64,000 nt of DNA from Psychroflexus tropicus DSM 15496 (GTDB lineage: Bacteria; Bacteroidota; Bacteroidia; Flavobacteriales; Flavobacteriaceae), in the NCBI RefSeq assembly GCF_000378765.1, contig NZ_KB905345.1, positions 1 through 64,000 of the forward strand. Reading direction: 5' to 3'. Below are positions 54,711 through 62,352 of the stretch, piece by piece. Made by a program: the position numbers and the translations under genes. The notes under the pieces were generated by a model, which did no database searches, was not told where the DNA came from, and was given only the letters and a program-made list of their open reading frames with translations. Position 1 is the first letter of the stretch. Every line of letters starts with the position of its first letter.

Positions 54711-55418
54711 TTACATTTTGAGATCCTTGGGATTAGAGTTGAGGTAGTCAAATTCATCTTTAGAAATCGATTCGAAAGTCAATCGATCTCCAGGAGACAA
54801 TAAACTAGGTGAAGTGGAATTCTCTTTATCAAATAGCTTTAAAGGAGTTTTGCCGATGATCTGCCAGCCTCCAGGAGAGGCAGAAGGATAGATTCCGGTT
54901 TGATTTCCAGCAATGCCTACCGACCCCATTTCAATTCTTGATCTTGGGTGTTGTTTTCTTCGACAATATAGAGACGAATCCAGACCTCCTAAGTAAGGAA
55001 AACCAGGCAAAAATCCTATAAAATAAACACGGTACTCAGGCTTGGTATGTCGGTTAATAATTTCATCAAAATCTAATCCAGTTGCATCAGATAATTGTTC
55101 AGCATCTAAAGCGAATTCTTCATCGTAACATACCGGAATTTTTATTAGCTTAGTTTGCGGTTTAAAAGCTTCATCAATAGCATGACAATCCTCTAAAAGC
55201 TGTTCTTTCACATCATAGAAATTATTTATAGTTGATTTATAAGTAATTAGTAATGAGTTGTATGTATTGATTACTTCAAGTATTAGATCACTATATTTCT
55301 GTTGTACTTGCGTCTTTAAACTTAGCAATATATTTAAAGTTTGAGGATCGATATTAGACTCCAACTGAATCAAAATAGACCGTTCGTTCATCTGAAAAAC
55401 ATGAGGTTGAATTGACAT
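54711..55418 (-). CDS. pxpB: 5-oxoprolinase subunit PxpB
   Basis: About 235 aa from the ATG at 55418 (MSIQPHVFQMNERSILIQ), chosen because it lies 4 bp after the pxpA stop. It has the KipI-like block IPVCYDEEFALDAEQLSDATGLDFDEIINRH and the C-terminal FLPGFPYLGGLD and GSVGIAGNQTGIYP motifs. It is the second gene of pxpABC. Confidence 0.93.
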   Translation of the reverse strand: MSIQPHVFQMNERSILIQLESNIDPQTLNILLSLKTQVQQKYSDLILEVINTYNSLLITYKSTINNFYDVKEQLLEDCHAIDEAFKPQTKLIKIPVCYDEEFALDAEQLSDATGLDFDEIINRHTKPEYRVYFIGFLPGFPYLGGLDSSLYCRRKQHPRSRIEMGSVGIAGNQTGIYPSASPGGWQIIGKTPLKLFDKENSTSPSLLSPGDRLTFESISKDEFDYLNSNPKDLKM

Positions 55419-55422
55419 TGTT

Positions 55423-56154
55423 TTATTTGATTTTGATCCCATGTTGGTCAAGATGATTTTTTAAAGACATTAAAATTTGAACTGAATTTTGTGTATCACT
55501 GTGCACGCAAATGGTATCGAATTTCTGAGGAATACTTTCTCCTGAAATCGTGCTTACCTTTAGATCCTCAACCATTTTTAAAACTCGATTTGAAATCTGG
55601 ATGGGATCACTCAAAACAGAGTCTTTTTCACCCCTAGACACTAAGCTTAAATCTGAATTGTAGCCTCGATCTGCAAAACCTTCTGTCCATAACCTAATTG
55701 AAATGGGTATTTCAGAGCTAAACTCAAGCTTAGGTGGAACAAAGAGAATAATATCTTGATTTCGTTCTGTAATGACTTCCAACACTAGATCAGCTATTGC
55801 TTTATCCTTTCGCATATCGTTATACAAAGCCCCGTGAGGTTTAATATGATGTAAGTCGACTTCAAATTCTTGACAAGCCATTTCTACCAGATCAATTTGT
55901 TGATGAAGTGAAGTTTTTAAGTCTTCTCTCGGGAGTGATACCGAAGTTCTTCCAAAATTAGTTGGATCTGGATAAGAAGGATGTGCTCCAATATGCACGT
56001 TATGCTTTTTAGCTAAGCTCACAGCTTTATGTACTGAGGCCTTATCACCATAGTGACCACCACAGGCAATATTACAAGAAGAAATTAGAGGCATCAGGTC
56101 TTTATCAAACTCCCCTCCTTCCCCTAGATCACAATTGATATCGATGTGCTTCAA
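55423..56154 (-). CDS. pxpA: 5-oxoprolinase subunit PxpA (LamB/YcsF family)
   Basis: This 243-aa member of the LamB/YcsF family opens with DINCDLGEGGEFD and has SCNIACGGHYGDKASVHKAV, GAHPSYPDPTNFGR, HHIKPHGALYNDM and the histidine-aspartate CVHSDTQNS near the end. It begins the operon pxpA-pxpB-pxpC for detoxifying 5-oxoproline, a spontaneous product of glutamine and of proteins. It is divergent from the DUF4139 gene. Confidence 0.95.
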   Translation of the reverse strand: MKHIDINCDLGEGGEFDKDLMPLISSCNIACGGHYGDKASVHKAVSLAKKHNVHIGAHPSYPDPTNFGRTSVSLPREDLKTSLHQQIDLVEMACQEFEVDLHHIKPHGALYNDMRKDKAIADLVLEVITERNQDIILFVPPKLEFSSEIPISIRLWTEGFADRGYNSDLSLVSRGEKDSVLSDPIQISNRVLKMVEDLKVSTISGESIPQKFDTICVHSDTQNSVQILMSLKNHLDQHGIKIK

Positions 56155-56232
56155 TTTTTTTTATTTGAAATGTATAAAAGATTAGACGAGTTCAAAACTA
56201 TTTTAAGTATTTTTCAGCATAAAATCAATCCA

Positions 56233-58086
56233 ATGAAAACTCTATTTGCTAGTCTTATTCTATTCATATTCACAATAAACCAAGTTCAAGCTCAGCACAA
56301 AACCCAATCCGTAACTTCAAAGGTGGTTTCTGCTGTAGTTTACAACTCAGGAGCTCAGGTCACTTCACAAAAAAAAATTCAGCTTAGTAAAGGGACTCTT
56401 ACGTTGATCTTTGAAGATTTGACGCCAAATATTGATGAATCAAGCATTATAGTGAATGGTCTCGAAGGCATCAGTCTTAGTTCTATAACTTATGAAACCG
56501 ACTATTTAAATGAAATGAAAACCTCCAAAGCTCTGGAAGAACTAAAGTCAAGTCTAAAGGAAATAGAAAAAGAAAAGGCCTTTGCGGGGAACAAAAAACT
56601 GTCCTTAGAAAAATCGATTCTTCTGTTGGAAAAAAATCAAGAGTTGAAAAGCAAGGAGAGTGAACTTAATGTGGCGAAAATCAAAGCATATAAAGAGTAT
56701 TATGCCAGTGAGATAGAATCGCTAAATAACTCTATCTATAGTCTTGGTATAGCCATAGAAGAATTGGAAAAATCCCGAAAAAAATTGGTTCAGGAAATCA
56801 ATAAACTGGAAAGTGAAAACCGCGTCAATAGAGGGAAAATCAGCTTAGAATTAGAGGTCACTAAATCAGTTTCCACCAATTTAAGCCTCAGTTATTTTAT
56901 CTATGATGCTGGTTGGTACGCTTCTTATGATCTCAAATCGAAGGGAATAGATCAGGACATGTCCTTAAGCTATAAAGCTAAAGTGTATCAAACCAGCGGC
57001 CAAGATTGGGAAAATATTACTCTTAAACTTTCCACAGCAAATCCTGTATCCAACAAGACCAAACCCGAATTAGAACCTTATTATTTGGATTTTGACAGAA
57101 CTCTTAAACCCATTTCAAAATTAAGATCATCAAATTTTAAATATAATCCTAATGTAAGAGAGGTAAGAGGGAAAATATTAGATAATGAGGGATTACCATT
57201 ACCTGGTGTAAATGTAAGTATTGGAAATAGTGGTACTCAAACGGATTTTGATGGAAATTATGCTCTAAAAGTTAATGGTGGTAGAAATATTAGATTTAGC
57301 TACATCGGTTTTAAAAGTCAATCATTACCTATATACAGCAGTAATATCAATTTGACCTTAGAACCGGATAATGCTAGCTTAGATGAAGTTGTTGTTGTAG
57401 CTTATAGCTCTTCAAAAGGCTCCAATGCTGTAAATGAAATAGCAGAGGAAGAAGTGACTGAAATCGTAGAACAGCAAAACTCAGTTGAATTTATCTTACC
57501 GAAATCTATCAGCCTGAGCTCTTCGCGTGACCCAAAACAGTTTCAACTCGATCAACATGAGTTAAAGACTTCGTACCAGTATTACGTAGCCCCTGAAATA
57601 TCAGAGTCAGTGTTTTTGATGGCAGAATTGGAAGACTGGCAAGATTTAGAACTTATTTCAGGAGAAGCTAATCTATACTTTGAAGACAGCTATCTTGGTA
57701 ATACGTTTGTAAATACAGCTCAATTGGAAGACAATCTTGTTTTCTCTTTAGGAATTGATGATAAGATACTTTTAGACAGAACACTGCCTAAGAAGAAGAC
57801 TTCTAAAAATTTTTTTGGAAGTACGACTATTGTGGATAAGGCCTATGAATTGGAGTTAAAAAACAATAAGCGATTAGCCACTTCTATACTGGTTCAGGAA
57901 CGTTTGCCCATTTCCAGAAATGAAGCGATAAAGATCGAAAACAAAACTTATCAGGGAGCAACTCTCGATGAGGACAAGGGCTATTTGAATTGGGAGTTTA
58001 ATCTCGAACCAGGAGCAACTAAAACTTTAAAGTATAGCTACACAGTAAAGTATCCAAAGAATAGAAGGCTTTACTTAAGACCTTAA
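56233..58086 (+). CDS. DUF4139/MuiA-like secreted protein with an inserted carboxypeptidase-regulatory-like domain
   Basis: About 617 aa from the ATG at 56233 (MKTLFASLILFIFTINQVQAQ, a clear signal peptide); an in-frame start at 56146 would overlap pxpA. It has an N-terminal DUF4140-like part and coiled coil (about 90-200) and a C-terminal DUF4139 barrel-like domain, the mucoidy-inhibitor-A type. Inserted at about residues 310-395 is a CarboxypepD-regulatory-like beta-sandwich (GKILDNEGLPLPGVNVSIG, GFKSQSLPIY) followed by LDEVVVVAY, the string seen at the N-terminus of SusC-type receptors. Its stop is 1 bp from the detached yifB fragment. Confidence 0.85.
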   Translation: MKTLFASLILFIFTINQVQAQHKTQSVTSKVVSAVVYNSGAQVTSQKKIQLSKGTLTLIFEDLTPNIDESSIIVNGLEGISLSSITYETDYLNEMKTSKALEELKSSLKEIEKEKAFAGNKKLSLEKSILLLEKNQELKSKESELNVAKIKAYKEYYASEIESLNNSIYSLGIAIEELEKSRKKLVQEINKLESENRVNRGKISLELEVTKSVSTNLSLSYFIYDAGWYASYDLKSKGIDQDMSLSYKAKVYQTSGQDWENITLKLSTANPVSNKTKPELEPYYLDFDRTLKPISKLRSSNFKYNPNVREVRGKILDNEGLPLPGVNVSIGNSGTQTDFDGNYALKVNGGRNIRFSYIGFKSQSLPIYSSNINLTLEPDNASLDEVVVVAYSSSKGSNAVNEIAEEEVTEIVEQQNSVEFILPKSISLSSSRDPKQFQLDQHELKTSYQYYVAPEISESVFLMAELEDWQDLELISGEANLYFEDSYLGNTFVNTAQLEDNLVFSLGIDDKILLDRTLPKKKTSKNFFGSTTIVDKAYELELKNNKRLATSILVQERLPISRNEAIKIENKTYQGATLDEDKGYLNWEFNLEPGATKTLKYSYTVKYPKNRRLYLRP

Positions 58087-58087
58087 A

Positions 58088-58444
58088 TCAGCCCAACCAG
58101 CCATCGCGATCCAGGCTTCTGTATTGGATAGCTTCAGAAATATGGCTCCCTTGAATATCTGGGCTAGACTCCAAATCGGCTATGGTTCTGGATACTTTCA
58201 ATATCCTATCGTAGGCTCTTGCCGATAGGTTAAGCCTTTCCATGGCGGTCTTTAGCAGTGTTTTTGAAGATTCCTCTAGCTTACAGAAGGCTTTGATGTG
58301 CTTCACGTTCATTTGAGCATTATAATGCACATTTTCAAAGTCTTTGAAGCGCTCAGTTTGAAACTCCCTGGCTTTAGTCACGCGTTCTCTTATTTGTACA
58401 CTGCTCTCCCCTTTTCGTTCATCACTCAGTTTATCAAAAGGCAC
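58088..58444 (-). pseudogene. yifB: detached 3' end of yifB (second copy, about 118 codons)
   Basis: The protein of this fragment is identical to the last ~118 residues of the intact YifB at 60664-62202. The DNA (58092-58444) differs at 7 of ~353 positions, all of them synonymous, and homology ends at the stop codons (TGA here, TAA in the intact gene). Upstream of 58444, two more codons still align (TP), then similarity stops. It lacks the ATPase and N-terminal domains, so it is probably a remnant. It is convergent with and 1 bp from the DUF4139 gene, the likely original location of the yifB end. Confidence 0.92.
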
Positions 58445-58450
58445 AGGGGT
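58088..58450. repeat. ~360-bp direct repeat, left copy (yifB 3' end)
   Basis: Same-orientation repeat of 60664-61026, about 98% identical. Differences by my reading lie at 58147 (C/T), 58172 (C/T), 58181 (T/A), 58194 (T/A), 58202 (T/A), 58298 (G/A) and 58403 (G/A), with two more beyond the fragment edge. Confidence 0.9.
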
Positions 58451-58459
58451 TATCGATAC

Positions 58460-58469
58460 AATTCTACTG
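58460..58469 (+). repeat. 10-bp direct repeat AATTCTACTG, left copy
   Basis: Lies 15 bp inside the yifB fragment boundary. The identical string at 60647-60656 is 7 bp from the stop of the intact yifB, so the pair brackets the insert. Chance agreement of this length between two short AT-rich windows is possible but uncommon. Confidence 0.4.
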
Positions 58470-58641
58470 AAGTATTAAAACTAACCTAATAATCAATTAA
58501 AGCTCGTATTAAGATTAGAAACTTAAAATCTTGTTAAGTAGCCAAACAATAGTTAATTACGGTTTTCCCGTACATGGATTATTTATTGTAATAATTTTAT
58601 CTCTTATTCCCTTTGCAGTATTTTTTTAACTTAAAAAGATT

Positions 58642-59671
58642 TTGAAACAATTTAAGCTCTTTTTCTTTATTCCAATTTGGTTATTATATGAAGTATTTCA
58701 TAATTTATCTAGTATTTCATTTCCCTGGCTAACTCTAGGTAATTTATTTTCAACTAATGTTAATTTAGTTCAATGGTATAACTACACTGGAGTTTTAGGT
58801 GGAAGTTTGTGGTTTCTTACAATATGCTATTTTTTATATTGTGTCATAAATCATAAAAAACGTAGATACTACCTCATTTCGGTTTTATTACTTTTCTTGC
58901 TACCAAGTATTTTTTCTATAAACTATTTTATTGTAAAAAAATCAGAAAATGATAGAACTTTAAGGGATAAAACTTTTATAACCTTCAATAACGAAAAAGT
59001 TTCTGATTCATTATACGGAAAAGATTTGGCCTTTTATATACTTAAAAAAACAAGAAACTTGAAAGCCAAAAATAAGGTTTTAATTATTCCAGAGACAACA
59101 TTTAAAGGACTAAATATTGATAAATTTCAACATCATTTAATATATAAATTTTTAGAAAAAATAATTACGGAAAACGGTTTTGAAGAAGTTTACTTTGGTA
59201 CTTCACTGTATAAATCTAAACAATACATTGCCAATGGTAGTGTATTTATAACAAAAAAAAAATTACACTAAAACGAAAGAAAAATTAATTATATTCAATG
59301 AATATGTACCTAAAATATTTTCTACAACACTATTTAAGAAAAAATTTAATCCTTACGCTAATGATACATCCGATAATATTACAAATGATCTAGGTGTTTT
59401 ACCGCTTATCTGTTATGAAGCATTTTACTGCTACTTTATACTGCAAAAAAATGAAAATGCAAAAATCATGTATTTATTATCAAGCGAAAAATTTTTTAAT
59501 AATACTATTTGGGGTGCTAGACAATATAATAATATTCTCAAATTACGTTGTATTGAAAATAAAATGCCAATGATTAAAAGCTCTAATTATGGGAGTTCAA
59601 TCATGATAGATTCTAAAGGTAATATTTTGATTGAACTGAACGATGAATTAAATATTTTTAAAAACAGCTAA
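58642..59671 (+). pseudogene. lnt: apolipoprotein N-acyltransferase-like gene, truncated and frameshifted
   Basis: The reading frame from TTG at 58642 (210 codons) matches the later TM region of Lnt (SFPWLTLGNLFSTNVNLVQW, YTGVLGGSLWFL) and the start of its nitrilase domain (VLIIPETTF). It stops at 59271, but the frame shifts at a run of ten A (59253-59262). Removing one A gives a continuous 342-codon frame to 59671 containing LPLICYEAFYCYF, the catalytic cysteine region, and SSNYGSSIMIDSKGNI. The first ~100 residues of Lnt are missing; upstream, 58558-58626 encodes YGFPVHGLFIVIILSLIPF, similar to Lnt TM1, ended by TAA at 58627. So it is a decayed gene, or one expressed by slippage. Confidence 0.8.
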
Positions 59672-59681
59672 TCATCCACTT

Positions 59682-60527
59682 ATGAGGCAAATAATTATAG
59701 TATTTTTTTTCATGAATTACTTGCTTATACATAGCCAGCCGAATGAGTTTGAAATTGGGATTTACAACGTTAGTTTGGGTGGAATTGGAAGTGGGATTGG
59801 GGCTGTTATAAATAAGAAACCTAATGAAAAATTTTTAAAAGTATTTACTAATGGATTCTTGAAAGGATCAGTTGGTGGAGCTCTAATTTTTGGGAGCAAA
59901 AAAATGGTTAGCCAAATTTATATTGAAGAGAAATTAGAGTATAATTGGCCTGCAAAAGTATTGAACTCGTTGGGTACATCTATAATTGAAAATGCCTCCA
60001 GCAATAGAGGGTTTTTAGAACAAATTCATATAAATATAGGGTTTAATCGAATTGAGTTTTACCCGAATGAAGATTTTAGGGTTAAATATAAATTAATGCC
60101 AGCTGCTTTTGTCACAACATTTGTTAGCGCAATAGATAGTAAACCCGAATGGAATCTAATGTTACGTTCTGGTGAAGTAATATTTTCTACAAATGAAAGT
60201 AATTTGAATAATTTAAATGCCCAAGCGTTATTAACAAGTTTTAAAGTAAGAGAATCTGAAATTAAAAATTACTCAGTCTTGGCTCATGAAATTATACACC
60301 TTTATCAATATAACGACTATAATTTTGTAAATCCTTATTTTAACAATTACACTGATAAATTAAGTATGGCTAACAATTTTATTAAATCATACATATATTG
60401 GGATTTTAATTCAATTGTAATAGGTGGTCTTTATCAATTAGAAAACATTAATAGATCTAATTATTACGATAATTTTTATGAATATGAGGCAGCATTTTTC
60501 TCAGACACTTTATATCAAATTGACTAA
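59682..60527 (+). CDS. secreted HEXXH-motif protein, conserved in Flavobacteriia, unknown function
   Basis: This 281-aa protein has a signal peptide (about 1-18, LLIHSQ) and, after a glycine-rich segment SLGGIGSGIGAVINKKPNEK, a long stretch with NWPAKVLNSLGTSIIENAS. Near the C-terminus is the zinc-protease-like HEIIHLYQY (H202, E203, H206), and YEYEAAFF (about 266-272) offers a possible third ligand. From memory, similar proteins with GAVINKKPNEK and HEIIHxYQY occur in other flavobacteria. It starts 10 bp after the lnt-like gene, so the two form one unit. Peptidase activity is only suggested by the motif. Confidence 0.75.
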   Translation: MRQIIIVFFFMNYLLIHSQPNEFEIGIYNVSLGGIGSGIGAVINKKPNEKFLKVFTNGFLKGSVGGALIFGSKKMVSQIYIEEKLEYNWPAKVLNSLGTSIIENASSNRGFLEQIHINIGFNRIEFYPNEDFRVKYKLMPAAFVTTFVSAIDSKPEWNLMLRSGEVIFSTNESNLNNLNAQALLTSFKVRESEIKNYSVLAHEIIHLYQYNDYNFVNPYFNNYTDKLSMANNFIKSYIYWDFNSIVIGGLYQLENINRSNYYDNFYEYEAAFFSDTLYQID

Positions 60528-60572
60528 TCATATCTATTATACAATAAAAGAATCCAAAAGGTTTAACGCCTA

Positions 60573-60595
60573 GGTATGAAGATTTCCTTCGTATC
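60573..60595 (+). terminator. weak hairpin downstream of the HEXXH gene
   Basis: GGTATGAAG-ATTTC-CTTCGTATC can form a 9-bp stem with two G-U pairs. There is no T-run after it, so it may be only a 3' stabilising hairpin. Confidence 0.3.
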
Positions 60596-60646
60596 TACGT
60601 ATCAATTATAATTTAAGAATATTATTTACTTATGTTGTTTTTAGTA

Positions 60647-60656
60647 AATTCTACTG
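60647..60656 (+). repeat. 10-bp direct repeat AATTCTACTG, right copy
   Basis: Identical to 58460-58469; see there. Confidence 0.4.
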
Positions 60657-60663
60657 CATTAAC

Positions 60664-61026
60664 TTACCCCAACCAGCCATCGCGATCCAGGCTTCTGTAT
60701 TGGATAGCTTCAGAAATATGGCTTCCTTGAATATCTGGGCTAGACTCTAAATCGGCAATGGTTCTGGAAACTTTCAAAATCCTATCGTAGGCTCTTGCCG
60801 ATAGGTTAAGCCTTTCCATGGCGGTCTTTAGCAGTGTTTTTGAAGATTCCTCTAGCTTACAGAAGGCTTTGATATGCTTCACGTTCATTTGAGCATTATA
60901 ATGCACATTTTCAAAGTCTTTGAAGCGCTCAGTTTGAAACTCCCTGGCTTTAGTCACGCGTTCTCTTATTTGTACACTACTCTCCCCTTTTCGTTCATCA
61001 CTCAGTTTATCAAAAGGCACGGGAGT
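60664..61026. repeat. ~360-bp direct repeat, right copy (yifB 3' end)
   Basis: The same sequence as 58088-58450, about 98% identical, as part of the intact yifB. See the left copy for the differing positions. Confidence 0.9.
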
Positions 61027-62202
61027 CACTTCAATATGAATATCAATTCTATCGAGCAAAGGTCCACTTATTTTACCCAAATAGCGTTGCATCTCTGCTG
61101 GAGAAGAGGTCACGGGTGCATCAGGATCGTTAAAGTACCCACCAGGACTTGGATTCATACTGGCTACTAGCATAAAACTTGAGGGATAAGTAACCGTAAA
61201 TTTAGCTCTGGAGATGGTTACTTCTCTATCCTCTAAAGGCTGACGCATGACTTCCAACACTGTCCGTTTAAATTCAGGCAATTCATCTAAAAATAGAATA
61301 CCATTATGAGCTAAAGAAATCTCTCCAGGTTGCGGATAGGCTCCACCACCTACAAGGGCTACATCTGAGATCGTGTGATGCGGGCTTCTAAATGGGCGTT
61401 CAGCCATCAATCCTACATTTTCTTTGACTCTACCCACAACAGAATGAATTTTGGTGGTTTCCAAAGCCTCGTGCAGGCTCATAGGCGGTAAAATACTTGG
61501 CAAGCGTTTGGCCAACATGGTTTTACCAGAGCCAGGAGGACCAACCATGATAATATTATGACCCCCAGCTGCAGCAATCTCCATACAGCGTTTGATGGAT
61601 TCCTGACCTTTAACATCGGCAAAATCATACTCAGGATGCGCCAGGTTATCATAAAAGATTTCTCTGGTGTTGATCTTCAAAGGCTCTAAAGCTTCGCCTT
61701 TATCAAAGAAATTAATGACCTCACTGATGGATTCTACACCGTAGACCTCTAAATCATCAACGATAGCTGCTTCTTTAGCATTTTGCTTAGGAAGAATAAA
61801 GCCTTTAAAACCTTCTTCTCTAGCCTTAATCGCGATAGGCAAGGCTCCTTTGATGGGTTGCAAACTCCCATCCAGCGAAAGTTCTCCCATAATGATGTAG
61901 CGATCAATGTCTTCAGAGTTGATTTGATTTGAGGCTGAAAGAATACCTAAAGCTAATGTAAGATCATAAGCTGAACCTTCTTTTCGCATATCTGCAGGTG
62001 CCATATTCACGATGATTTTTTTGCCCGGAAACTTAAAGCCATTGTTTTTTAGTGCGGCTTGAATTCTAAAACTACTCTCACGAATGGCATTATCTGGTAG
62101 TCCTACCAAATGGTAGCCAATGCCCTTTTCCATATTGATCTCGATTGTGATAATCTCAGCATCGACTCCAAAAACAGAACTTCCAAAGACTTTAACAAGC
62201 AT
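60664..62202 (-). CDS. yifB: YifB/ComM-family Mg-chelatase-like AAA ATPase
   Basis: This 512-aa protein has an N-terminal Lon-protease-like ChlI domain (about 1-165, with MAPADMRKEGSAYDLTLALG), a AAA+ core with Walker A GPPGSGKTMLAKR (about 218) and Walker B GILFLDELPEF, and a C-terminal Mg-chelatase helical domain. ComM homologues promote branch migration in natural transformation. The gene is intact. Its last ~118 codons are duplicated at 58088-58444, so its 3' end could have been replaced by the copy that arrived with the insert. Homologues of comM are known insertion sites for genomic islands. Confidence 0.93.
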   Translation of the reverse strand: MLVKVFGSSVFGVDAEIITIEINMEKGIGYHLVGLPDNAIRESSFRIQAALKNNGFKFPGKKIIVNMAPADMRKEGSAYDLTLALGILSASNQINSEDIDRYIIMGELSLDGSLQPIKGALPIAIKAREEGFKGFILPKQNAKEAAIVDDLEVYGVESISEVINFFDKGEALEPLKINTREIFYDNLAHPEYDFADVKGQESIKRCMEIAAAGGHNIIMVGPPGSGKTMLAKRLPSILPPMSLHEALETTKIHSVVGRVKENVGLMAERPFRSPHHTISDVALVGGGAYPQPGEISLAHNGILFLDELPEFKRTVLEVMRQPLEDREVTISRAKFTVTYPSSFMLVASMNPSPGGYFNDPDAPVTSSPAEMQRYLGKISGPLLDRIDIHIEVTPVPFDKLSDERKGESSVQIRERVTKAREFQTERFKDFENVHYNAQMNVKHIKAFCKLEESSKTLLKTAMERLNLSARAYDRILKVSRTIADLESSPDIQGSHISEAIQYRSLDRDGWLG

Positions 62203-62294
62203 AATAATCTGATTAGTGGTTAGTTAACCTAAAAATATACTTTTTTCCTTAAAATCAGAAAAAACCAGATTGAAAACATGGCTAATTAAAACGC

Positions 62295-62328
62295 AAAAAA
62301 AAATCCGAAATAAATATTTCGGATTTTT
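62295..62328 (-). terminator. rho-independent terminator of pgi
   Basis: A 13-bp stem (AAAAATCCGAAAT / ATTTCGGATTTTT, loop AAAT). On the minus strand a run of T follows. It lies 25 bp past the pgi stop. Confidence 0.9.
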
Positions 62329-62352
62329 AATCAGTAGTCTTGCTTACAGTTT

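Larger units (their letters stand above)
58445..60663. other. 2.2-kb AT-rich insert between the two yifB 3' ends
   Basis: This segment contains a broken lnt-like gene and a HEXXH-protein gene, both on the plus strand, and is visibly more AT-rich than its neighbours. It is bounded by the two yifB 3' copies and, just inside them, by a 10-bp direct repeat AATTCTACTG (58460-58469 and 60647-60656). No transposase or integrase is encoded. It looks like horizontally acquired or recombined DNA. Confidence 0.75.

Noticed and set aside
56146-56232. Upstream start for the DUF4139 protein.
   Set aside because: It would bury the clear signal peptide and overlap the start of pxpA.
58445-60663. Terminal inverted repeats or a transposase marking an insertion sequence.
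   Set aside because: I could find no inverted repeats at the ends and no transposase or integrase frame.
60874-61170. A 98-aa plus-strand ORF antisense to yifB, with a counterpart of nearly the same protein at 58298-58489.
   Set aside because: Their similarity is fully explained by the duplicated yifB 3' end on the opposite strand; no start signal or known family.
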